63,109 nucleotides of DNA from Lojkania enalia (lineage: Eukaryota; Ascomycota; Dothideomycetes; Pleosporales): NCBI GenBank assembly GCA_010094045.1, contig ML986815.1, positions 2,183 to 65,291 of the forward strand, in the 5' to 3' direction. Below are positions 13,130-22,858 of this stretch, piece by piece. The notes under the pieces are model-generated. The model worked only from the letters and a program-made list of their open reading frames with translations, made no database searches and had not been told where the DNA came from. Made by a program: the position numbers and the translations under genes. Position 1 is the stretch's first letter. Every line of letters begins with the position of its first letter.

Positions 13130-13215
13130 AGGGCTGTTTTACTAAGCTGATTCGAATCGGAAGTCTGAATCTGAATCAGCCTAGGATGAATTGAATTGAA
13201 TCTGAATCGCCCCTA
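13130..13215 (+). repeat. Probable 3' terminal region of the hAT element
   Basis: Packed with TGAATC and its complement GATTCA, including the palindrome GATTCGAATC, as in hAT subterminal repeats. Read from outside, the edge would be TAGGGGCGATTCAG, which fits the loose hAT terminus YARNG. The exact end is a guess because the left terminus is out of the window. Confidence 0.45.
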
Positions 13216-13532
13216 AAAATTCAATTCTTTGATTATTGGGGCCACTGCCTGCAACCAGATAACTTGCTCCCGTATGGTAGTAGGAAATGATACTCAGTAG
13301 ACTCCCCAAATCCCTATTACAATAGATACTACTCAATCTAGGATATATCTTATATTTATTCTATTTTAATACGTTGTTAAGTTACATTACCGTAAAGGTA
13401 GAGAGAGTTCATAAGGTGGCGTGCTCCTGGTTGCGTTATCTAATCTTGGACTTCGACTTCGCAATCCCTTTTACTAATCCAAAACTGTTTTTAGTTCTCT
13501 GCATGAAATATAAGATCAATTATATTGCATGC
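13216..13532. other. Intergenic, hAT end to MFS stop codon
   Basis: No gene seen. It holds the 3' flank of the MFS gene and an AT-rich patch at about 13310-13375. CA and TG are present at normal frequency, so it is outside the RIP zone. Confidence 0.6.
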
Positions 13533-15864
13533 CTACGCCGAATCATTGCGAATTGCACCAGCACTTTCAGGAGTAACTGCTCCTTTCGCCGTTTTCCTCT
13601 TCCTTGACTGGCCTACGAATTTCTTTCCCTCTTCTTTCAATTTCTGATCATCTGCTCTATTGAGCTCGACTTGAGGCAGCAATAAAAAGGCAAACACGAA
13701 AGCTAGCGCAGCAAGACTAGCTCCGACAATAAACACAATTCGAAAGCCCTTCTTGTAGGAAGAGACAATAACTTTTTCTAAATCGATGGAGATGTTAGAG
13801 CTTGGTAGCCTCACTGGCCCATCCAAGACCCTGCTTGGGTTATTGAGGAGCCATTGAATATCGGATTGTTGAACGGCCGTGACACTAGCTAGCGAAGAGC
13901 GGAGGGAATTGTTGCTTGAAGAAGTCAGCTATGCACTAAATGACCAAAAGAAGACTTACATGATACTTCCCGCAACCGCAAGGCCCAAGGTTGCTCCAAG
14001 ATTGCGGATAAAAGAACGGAAGGTGGTAACCACTGCCATCTCTTTGCGGTCTACGCCGGCTTGTATAGCAATGAGGGAACTAAGAATGTTAAGATAGGCT
14101 TTGAAGACCGATCCGAGTATTTCTTACGGTTGCAATGTCTGTCCAACTCCAAAACCAGTTAGAATTCCATATCCAATTTGTTTTCCCAACCCAGAAGATT
14201 CGTCTAGAGTCGAATAGAGCCCAAGTCCAATAGCCCACACGGCCCAGCCACACAGAATGCATTCCTGTAAATTGTTAAATATACGTACCAGCAATCTCGT
14301 CAAACTTACTCTATAGCGGCCCGTTTTATGTACCACAAGTCCAGAAAGTGTACTGAATAATGCTTGGAGAGGTTAGCTAGGAGAAGATACTGCTGCGGGT
14401 GTCGACATACTTTGAGTCAACGTAACAGGCAATAACAGAGCACCGGATTTAACTGGAGAGTATCCATTTACGAGCTGATAGAAAGTTGGAATATAATATA
14501 CTTGGGTGACAAAATTCCATCCGTTAATGCTAGAATCTGTGAGACTGCGTATATGAAGTCAATAGTCTGGGCTAGTACAATTGCGTTAGAGCAGCACCAT
14601 TGACAACTCTTGCTTTAAATATATGTACTTTTATCAATTAGATTCTCTCCAATTTGAGATATTCATTGGAGACACTCACATCGGATCAGTGGCAGCGCAG
14701 CGCCTTTGTATTCCCACAAAACAAAAGCGACGCACACGATGAAGCCAACAACGAGTGAAGCAATGACTGCGGTGGAGCTCCAGAGCTTCTCACCGCCAGC
14801 CCAGGTCAAGGCTAACTGCATATAGTCAGTTTTTGAAGCAGCCCTTGAAAGCAAATGATAATACCACTATGAGCGTAGAACCGCTGAGGGCGAGAAAAGC
14901 CCCTAGAAAATCAACCGCAGCGACTTTCCTAGTTTAAAATTAGTAAGGTTAAGTTAATTTAGGCCGATTAACCTTTTCCAGCTGCCTTCAACTCTTTTAA
15001 GTGGCATATAAAACAAGACACCTAGTACACTTATGGCCGTGAGCGGCATGTTCAGTCGAAATATCCAACGCCTAATTCGTTAATACTCGGCATCTTAATA
15101 TCAATTCAAGGAATAACTCACCAAGAGCTCTTTACGAGCTCTCCTCCAATTATTGGGCCAATTCCATTTCCCAGCGCTACGAACGCTCCCTTCCTATTAT
15201 CAGCACAATCGTTACAAAATTCTAGTATAGAGCCTACAAATATGCCTTGATACTTGCCACGCTCCCGTAAAGGTACAATGTCACTGACAATAGCTTGTGC
15301 AATTGTCATCAGTCCTCCACCTCCGATCCCAATAATTGCGCGGAAAGCAATGAGTTGCTCAGCAGAGGTAGCCAGTGACGCTGCTAAGGAGCCGAAGAAG
15401 AAGATTCCGAAGCCAAACAAGAGGATCGCTTTGCGGGACCAGATGTCTGATAATCGACCATAAAGTAGCTGGAAAGAGGTTGATGTACTGTATAGTGATC
15501 AGCTTTCCCTCTCGGTTTATATTCCAAATTCTTACAGAAAATAACCGCCAGCAATCCAAGCTATAGAGGTTCCTGCTCCCAGACCAGAGCTAATAGTTGA
15601 TAATGCTGGTGCTAAGCTTGTCTGATCGATTAATGTCAAGAAGTCGATGAAGCCGCAGACGACAAAGACCTAATCTGACATATTAGCCTGAGTCTTCAAG
15701 ACATGATATCACAGTACCATGACAACTTTTCCAGTTGGGAGATAGTTTGTTTGCTCGTTGAATTCCACATTTTCATTGAGCTTCTTCTCTTCAACTTGGC
15801 TTAGTTCGTCAGGCGAAGGAGGTGCAGTTATTTTGTCAGACTGTTTGTTGTTAGAGTTATCCAT
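13533..15864 (-). CDS. MFS transporter, DHA2 (14-TM) drug/toxin-exporter type, 13 exons
   Basis: Plasma- or vacuolar-membrane proton-driven exporter by family. Exons (descending): 15864-15718, 15669-15536, 15487-15238, 15189-15122, 15071-14973, 14928-14865, 14815-14680, 14627-14579, 14529-14411, 14362-14310, 14264-14128, 14079-13960, 13914-13533. All 12 introns are GT-AG and the joined frame gives about 585 residues, a normal DHA2 length. Seen: charged N-tail (start MDNSNNKQSD), motif A LLYGRLSDIWSRK, antiporter motif C GNGIGPIIGG, TM14 segment VFIVGASLAALAFVFAFLLL, basic C-tail. The 48-bp intron 15237-15190 is a multiple of three and could be retained; removing it gives the family-like KYQGIF-GAFVALGNG. 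Intron 8 has an alternative 15-bp upstream acceptor. No damage seen. Divergent from the first fusion gene, sharing a 1.1-kb promoter. Substrate unknown; toxin or amino-acid-derived metabolite export is inference. Confidence 0.9.
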
Positions 15865-17002
15865 TTTCAATGCCAAAGGAGTTGCAATGAGCAGAAGAAT
15901 TAGAAAATTGAGGTCACATTTCGACTGCTTCCACTAATATATGGTCCGTTGCATCGTTCACCGCTCGGTGTGACAAAGCACTAATGGGAACAACTAATTC
16001 TCAGAGTTCCGGACCGGTATAGGTCTCCCTGCCTCGGAGCCAAGGTCCCCAAAATCTTTGGATGCAAGGAACCAGTTCCATCATAGTACTCCAGCAAGCT
16101 GAGCTAGCCGAGCGCTGCAGCAATGTATGTTGTAAGGATTGGGATTGTCATGAGATCGGCGGGGGGTAATTTTCCCTTAGCTCAAAGACGTCAGATAACG
16201 CCGAAGAAAGGGAAGCAAATATAGAATCCTACGTTGCAGCAACGTAACTGCATATTTAGATTGCGAGTAGCGCAATAAAACTTCTACTATGCTCATTCCA
16301 CAGACAAACCCATCTCTTGAATCCCGAGTACCATGATGTCTATTACGCCCACCGCATACATAAACCCTTCTCTTGAATCCTGAGTACCGTGATGTCTATT
16401 CTGCTCATTGCATACTCTAGGTAGTGAAAATTCTTGCGACTCTTGGCGAAGCGGGGTCAGTACAACCCAAGAAACACGACAAGGGCTAACCTTCTGTTCT
16501 AGTCCATAATGTTGCTTATACACTTACAGCATACACAAGCCGTCAGCTTGAATCCTGGGTACCATGATGTCCATTCTACTCATCGCATACACGGGCTCTT
16601 GGCTTGAATCCCAAAGTGCTGTAACGTCTATTCTGATCAATGCATACACGAACTCTTGGCTGGCAGGTTCCTCCTTGGCTTGCCGCCAATATGTCTTATG
16701 GGCACTATGCACCCATGTAGCAAATGGAAGTCATACGTCGAGGCGGTCGCATACCAAAAGCATAGCGCGGCCTAGTAGGTTCACAGGCAATGATGCGGAT
16801 CCAGGCCCACTTAGAGAAGGTCCAACTGGGAGTCTAATCATCAAGGTTGTAGGCCTTGCTTAATGGCCTGGCAGCTGAATTCCAGAAATTCTCACCTGGT
16901 TTTAACTCCATAGGGCATCCTGCTCCTTGCTACTAGTAGTATAAGTCTGTTCATAGTGACGGGAGGTCTTCATAATGATTATCCTTATTTCGATGAAAGA
17001 CA
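15865..17002. promoter_or_regulatory. Divergent intergenic region between MFS and first fusion gene
   Basis: It must contain both promoters. No convincing gene is present; short open frames at 16293-16863 run across degenerate tandem repeats. The repeats are annotated separately. CA/TG content is normal, so no RIP. Confidence 0.55.
16292..16672. repeat. Degenerate ~56-bp tandem repeat in two blocks
   Basis: CTTGAATCC-anchored units start at about 16316 and 16372, then after a ~115-bp unrelated insert at 16547 and 16603, with a fifth partial unit at about 16653. Spacing inside blocks is 56-57 bp. Each unit carries the core GTACCATGATGTCTATTC and a GCATACAC element. Units differ at several positions, so the array is old. 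Its place between two divergent genes suggests, but does not prove, a regulatory role. Confidence 0.75.
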
Positions 17003-18832
17003 ATGACTGTCCACAATCCTCTTAATGTATACTTTGGCAAAGATGCCTTGCGGAACTATTTCAATCCCGAATACGCACCTCCACTTGCTTTAGTCGAGAT
17101 TCCGGACACCTTAAATCCTTTTTATAAAGATGGAGTCCGCATATATGTGAAGCTTATGAGTACTCATGCTGCTAATAATGTCAAAGCAATCCCCGGTAAG
17201 CAAAAATTTCTGTTTAGCTACACTTGTTAATAGGTGAACAGCTCTCAATCTACTTGAAGAGGCAGTTAAGCCAGGGAAGACTAAAACGGTCATTGAATAT
17301 AGCTCAGGGTCTACAGTCATATCCATGGCAATGATCGGTGAGAGATATTTGCTTTTTGTTTGGATACCTTCGCTAAGGCTTCGAGCCCGCATTTTCCATG
17401 GAATAAGCGACTGCCGAGCGTATCTTTCGAACAAGACCAGTGATGCAAAGCTAAAGTTGATGCAATTCTTTGGCCTTGATCTGTAAGTGCTCGGCACTCT
17501 TACACGCACAGTGCTCATTCCCGTAGAACACTCTTCCCTGGTCCAAGTCAGCCAGAACCATATGACGTTAGGGGAGGAATTCAGATTGCCCGAGCCCAGG
17601 CATTCAACGATGACTCAATTTGTAACCCAAATCAGTATGAACATGAAGCCAATTGGCGTGCTCATTACAAATGGACAGGACCTCAGATCCTCAAGCAGCT
17701 ACCCGACATCAATGTTCTGTGCTGTGGCGTTGGAACCTCAGGCACCATGACAGGCATTGGCCACTACCTATATAAGCACAAGCCTTCCGTGGTCCGTGTA
17801 GGGTAAGAGTCTCCTAATTTGTAAATTATTGCCAACAATCTTCGCTAATAGTCAAAATTAGGGTATTCACTGCAGAGGGTGATAGAGTCCCTGGTCCTCG
17901 ACCCCATTCTCTGATGGAACCTGTCAGGTTTCCTTGGGAAGATGCGATCGATCACAAAGAAGCTGTTGGCTCTTTTGATTCGTATGCATTATCAATGAAA
18001 CTTTCCCGGGAAGGGATAATCTGTGGACCATCTTCCGGTTTCAACCTCAAGGGTAATTATAGTTCGTCCCGTGGACCACACTAGTTGACACAGCTCAGGG
18101 CTTTGGCAGTTTCTGGAGAAACAAAAGGCTGCCGGGACGCTGTGTAATCTGGCAAACCCAAATGGCGAAATACATTGCGTCTTCATAGCATGCGACCTCC
18201 CTTACCAGTATATTGATGCATACTTTGACAAACTGGACGAAAGCTGGTTCCCGCCCATTCATCAAAGACATCTTACAGAAGTTGACCACTATAACAATTA
18301 CGATGATTTAGAGCACGATATCGGTGTAGTGCTGGCCGAATTTTACGATGGTACCTTTTCTGTGAATCAACCGTACGAGAAGTGGCTTCTCCGCCGGGAG
18401 TATACTATTCTCGATATCCGTCCATCTACTGAATTTGTGGTTACACATCTCCCTGGTGCTATAAATATTCCAATTAAGAGCCTGACAGCCGAAAGCGCGT
18501 CGCCCTGGAGGGATAGTCATGTCATGGCTACACAGTGGACAGAGTTAGAGTCAATTTTCGGCGGTGGCAGCTTGGAGACTGCTTCACCGATTGCCCAGAT
18601 CCTATCTCAAAAGAAGAAGGTGCTTCTAGTGTGCAAAAATGGCGACACCGCTAGGATTGCGGCAAGCATCTTGGGTGCAAAGGGTGCAACAACGGAGAAC
18701 TTGAGAGGTGGAATGCAGGGATTTGAAAGCTGGGTCAAGGCTGCGATGAGCAAGGCATCAAAAGAACTTGTAAATGGAGAGCTTCAATCAAATTCCGTCG
18801 AGGGCGTTCCTGAGTTCGAGGGGGTCTGTTAA
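17003..18832 (+). CDS. Cysteine-synthase-like PLP enzyme fused to rhodanese domain (copy 1)
   Basis: Exons 17003-17195, 17242-17337, 17386-17482, 17527-17802, 17862-18052, 18099-18832 join to a 528-residue frame. Residues 1-340 are a fold-type II PLP domain (CysK/cystathionine beta-synthase superfamily): Lys61 in NNVKAIP is the likely Schiff-base lysine, SSGST (85-89) stands where CysK has TSGNT, NPNQYEHEANWRAHYKWTGPQ matches the CysK PNQ(F/Y) segment, GVGTSGTMTG (196-205) is the phosphate loop, and GIICGPSSG near 272-280 the C-terminal PLP-binding segment. Residues about 375-505 are a rhodanese domain with ILDIRPSTEF and active-site CKNGDTAR (Cys463). No signal peptide, so cytosolic by default. 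The PLP domain should do beta-replacement or beta-elimination on a Ser/Cys-type substrate, and the rhodanese domain persulfide transfer. The real substrates are unknown. Same-strand paralogue follows 0.95 kb downstream. Confidence 0.9.
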
Positions 18833-19777
18833 ATGTATTGACCATTATTTGCGCGGCATGAATTGATTGGACCATGGTAGTAGTTAGAGCAGTTTTGATA
18901 CTACATTTCCGCCGCAAATCCAGCTGTTAGGACCTTTTATGCTATCATTTTGGTTCCCCTTTCTGATAGCTGGTGAGATCGGTCAAAAAAAAGTGAGGGG
19001 TATGAGTTGAAGCGGGAAGGTCACCGACCGTGCGCGTCATCCCTTTCGACTGTGTAAGCGGTCCCCGCTCCCCCCAGCTCTGCCTTGGTATATTCTGAGG
19101 CTTTCGAGTGACGTAAGACTAATGACTTGTATGCATGATGATCAACTATCTGACGGAAGGGGCCGTTGCAGGCGTCATCCCACGCCGAGCTAGGTCCTAG
19201 GGAACGCAACTCTGTTGGGACAGTATGCACCCAAGACCATTAGAACGACATGGACGATAGACAAGGATGAAAGAGCTAAAAGCATGCCAATTATCTGCCA
19301 ATATCCAGCTAGGGGCACAGCTTCTTGGAGAGTCATCTAATTTATAATGGTGCATGCATGCAGCCAACAATGACCTACTAGTTTTCTACAATGACTACCG
19401 GGTCCAGAATTGTACTTCACTAATATACGAGACTTCAATAGACCGATGTAACATTGGAAAGAAATTTCTCATGTGCTGGCACCTACGTTGTTGGTAAAAA
19501 TCCTGCACCTTAGCACTCTTGGTATTTCTCGCTCGAAGACGATCACTGCCTCGGTTGACCTATACACTCAGGTGGAATGGCAAAGATGCCACTTAGGTGG
19601 GAGAAGCTGATCTTCGCGTGTTTGACTGACATTGCGGCGCTTTCCCTTATAACTATGAGCAAAGTGCATTCATTCGGACATCTATATGCTTCAAGGGCTC
19701 TCGGCAACTCTCGAAAGTATATTGACAATTGATATCTTTACTTATAATCTTCATATCCTCTCAAAGATATCTTCGCG
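18833..19777. other. Intergenic between the two fusion genes
   Basis: 945 bases with normal CA/TG content and no supported gene. It holds the terminator of copy 1 and the promoter of copy 2. No TATA box or repeat could be assigned with confidence. Confidence 0.55.
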
Positions 19778-21546
19778 ATGGCTGAATACAATACACTTAA
19801 CGTTTTCAAAGGCCCAGATGCTGTGGTCAATTATCTCCACCCAGACTTCTCTCCACCAGTACCTCTTGTTGAGATTCCAGCAAAGCTAAATCCCTTTCGA
19901 GCGGACAATGTACGAATTTTTGCGAAAATGTTAACCGCACTACCCGCACAAAATGTCAAAATGCTCCCTGCTCTAAACATGTTACTTCATCAACCGGACG
20001 CTGCGTTCAAATCAATCGTCGAAGCCAGCTCTGGTTCCACAGCACTTTCCTTGAGCATTATCTCGAGAGCAATGTTGGGGAATGAGGATGTGTGCGCATA
20101 TGTTACGAACAAGAAACATCCAGACTCGCTTCGACTCCTACGTTTCTTTGGTCTCAAAGTGTGAGTAATTGTGCATGTCCCGGTCAGGAAGTTGATGTTC
20201 GTACAGAGCACTCTATGGCGGTCTTCAACAACAGGATCCGGATGACCCAAGAGGCATCATGGAGAGATTAAGAAAGCTTGTCAAGAAGGATGATACCCTT
20301 TGCTACCTAGGTCAATACGATAATGACTTTGTAAGTGGTTTTATGCGGAAACTCTACTATTCAGACTCACGATGCTAGAACTGGCGATCTCACTGTCGTT
20401 GGACAGGACCACAGATTCTTCAGCAGTTGCCAGAAATAGATGTTCTAGCCACTACAGTTGGCACTGGCGGTGAGTATATTTTTCAGGCTGTAGTGCAATT
20501 TTGATGCGGGAGTCAGGTTGCATTACTGGAACAGGTTTATACCTCAAATCACAAAAGGGTGATGTCACGGTTGTCGGGTATGTCCCATTCTCTTCCAAAT
20601 AAAGTCTATGCTAAGCTATCCCAGCGTATTCAACGAGTGGGGAGACCCAACACCCGGCCCTAGACATTTTCCAGGCTTCGAAAGCAGCCAGTTCCCTTGG
20701 CGCGAGACCATCGACGTGTTTGAAACGGTTAAGTCAAAAGATTCGTATGAGATGTCCATGCGTCTTTCAAGGGAGGGCATAATCTGTGGTCCATCGTCAG
20801 GTGAGGCACTAGTTGGCTTGCTCAATTTCCTCCAAAGTAAAAAGAATGCTGGTAAGCTACATGAACTTGCAAACAAAGACACTGGGGAGATATCTTGTGT
20901 CTTCATTGCTTGCGACAATCCGGTCCAATATTTGGATGGATACTTTTCAAAACTTGAAGAGAGTAAATTTCCGCCTATTCTAAACCATGTAAGTGGCTTG
21001 TTTTGGGTTCGAAAACACTGCTGACGAAACTAGATCCTCTTGCAATGTGACCAAGACAAGTACGACGAACGATGGGAACTTACCCCAGAAGGTACTCTCT
21101 TGGCTCAAAAATTAGGTGCTTCGGATCCTCTCCGGGTGTGTCGACGGCGCTGTGGTAAGAATTTAGCGTGCAGTGCAGCTTCCCAACGATCACATTCTCT
21201 AGTGCTAGATCTTCGACAAGTTGGAGACTTTCGGAAAGAGCATATCAGATTTTCCATCAGCAGTCCTTTGAAGGACCTTGGTCCGCAAACCGGTGACATT
21301 TACTCTGATCCAGAAGCGGTCTTCTTATTTTGGTCAGCGCTCAAGTCAAAGATTGAAGCAGAGAAGGAGAGGTTAGGGTCAAGCCGTACAATATTAGTGC
21401 TTTGCTATGAAGGAGAGACGTCGAGACTAGCTACTTCAATGCTTCGAGGGAGGGGATATGAGGCGTTTAGTGTTCATGGCGGGTTCCGGGCTCTTCGTGT
21501 TGCGATGAAGCGGAAAAAGGTTAAGAAGTGTGCCGGTACTTTTTGA
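19778..21546 (+). CDS. Cysteine-synthase-like PLP enzyme fused to rhodanese domain (copy 2)
   Basis: Exons 19778-20160, 20207-20330, 20379-20469, 20517-20577, 20616-20988, 21034-21546 give 514 residues. Domain order is as in copy 1: Lys61 in QNVKMLP, SSGST (84-88), VGTGGCITGTG (196-206), GIICGPSSG near 281-289, then a rhodanese domain (about 395-500) with LVLDLRQ and CYEGETSR (Cys468). The N-terminal 60 residues align closely with copy 1 (LVEIP, LNPF, VRI.AK), showing tandem duplication, but intron positions differ and the middle has diverged: the PNQY segment of copy 1 is replaced by LGQYDNDF. The stretch linking the domains is Cys-rich and basic (VCRRRCGKNLAC) and the C terminus is strongly basic, unlike copy 1, so the rhodanese half may have a changed role. 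No stops or frameshifts. Function inferred only to superfamily level. Confidence 0.88.
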
Positions 21547-21811
21547 GCTGATCTAACTTCTTCAACTGCCTAAAAGCCACGAAGAAATGATTGTTAATAT
21601 CACGAAGTGCTAAATTTTGGATAACATATGAGACCAGAGGGAGCTGTAGACAGGCGACCGCCGCGACCCCCACAGTCTCATGCCACTTTCTATCGAGATA
21701 TGTCTACAATGCCTAGCACAACTAACCTCAATTAAAGGAGTTAATCTACAGCACTATTACGGCCTAAATAACATATTTCTGTGTTCACTTGCTCCTGTGT
21801 TGTACTTCGCC

Positions 21812-21879
21812 GAGTAATGCATTCACCTGCGTAATGCACTCACCAGCGTAATGCACTCACCAGCGTAATGCACTCACCC
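21812..21879. repeat. 17-bp tandem repeat, four units
   Basis: Four head-to-tail units of GCGTAATGCACTCACCA (first and last slightly different). Units 2 and 3 are identical. It retains CA and TG, so it has never been RIP-mutated. Confidence 0.9.
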
Positions 21880-22671
21880 ATGTGATGAACTGTCCATGTG
21901 ACGCTCTCGCTTGTAAAGGACGTTAGTAGTCGTCAGTTATGCTTACTGATTGAAGCTACTAACATGCAAGGGAAACTTAAGATTTTCTTGGCATGCTAAA
22001 TCTATGAGGTATTCAGTTTGGAACGAAGAATGTGGACGTGAACCCTGCAAACCGAGGATATTCGCAATGAGGTAGATGAAATGATATGTGGGGTAACGTG
22101 GTATGAGTCAAGATCTTCTCAGCTAGAACTAACTAAACAGAAGGCCCATTCTCGAGTGAGAAAGCGATAGCCTTTCTAGGTGTTGGAATATCTTTTGCAA
22201 GTGTATATGAATTAATGTTTGAGCAATGTGCCAATCAAACACTGTAGGGCGACCGCCGGGTTTGAGCAGTACGACTACGGTGCAGAATCATTATTGGTTG
22301 GGACGGATGCGTGATAATATTTACCGCATATTGCAGAAAATCTAGCTGTCATTGCCAAGACTCCTATTCAAATCTTTGAAATTACTAAACCCATAGTCGA
22401 CCGTAGACTGCATGATGCCGACTCTAAATCCGTGGCCCGCCAATCGATAATATGTATGGGGCGCTGCCGTTGACTGCTAATTCTTTTTCGCCATCTAGTT
22501 GCCTGCGTTGTTTAGCCTAGTCCTACTTGGCGACCGGGCATTTACCACGGTTGCTTGTGAGCTAGGTCGGATAGTGGCAATCCATTCTTGTTATGATGGG
22601 CACAGGGGGTAATTCATTGTTGAGAGCAGGGTATTGGTGTTAACATGCAGCTGTGACGTGTAGTAATGCTA

Positions 22672-22686
22672 GTACCATGATGTCCA
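22672..22686. promoter_or_regulatory. 15-mer shared with the 56-bp repeats upstream of the cluster
   Basis: GTACCATGATGTCCA occurs here and exactly at 16559-16573. Shorter variants are at 16328-16340 and 16384-16396. It lies about 172 bases upstream of the oxidase start. A common regulator site is one reading; a relic of a dispersed repeat is another. Confidence 0.35.
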
Positions 22687-22858
22687 GGTCTAATGCAGAA
22701 TCACAGGCAAGAACACGCTAATTCTTCGCAAGCCGCGTCGAATCCAGCAAGGTTAGATAGCAGACAGGATAAATCTGTAGTACAAAGGCTGGAGAAAGAA
22801 CTAATTACTCGGTTTAATCCAAGGTCATATCGCCCTGAGATCGCTTGTAAAATCGCTC

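Larger units (their letters stand above)
21547..22858. other. Intergenic upstream of the oxidase gene
   Basis: 1.3 kb without a supported gene. It contains a 17-bp tandem repeat (21812-21879) and, 172 bases before the oxidase start, a 15-mer shared with the 56-bp repeats at 16.3-16.6 kb. Composition normal, no RIP. Confidence 0.55.

Noticed and set aside
13374..13607. Plus-strand open frame at the MFS 3' end
   Set aside because: Overlaps the terminal exon of the MFS gene in antisense and has no recognisable features.
16293..16863. Short open frames on both strands between the MFS and fusion genes
   Set aside because: They run through the 56-bp repeat array; their peptides are repetitive by-products without family features.
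19021..19230. Minus-strand open frame between the fusion genes
   Set aside because: 69 codons, no motif, no supporting start context; intergenic.
21812..21879. CRISPR-like short repeat array
   Set aside because: Units are directly abutting with no spacers, and the genome is fungal.
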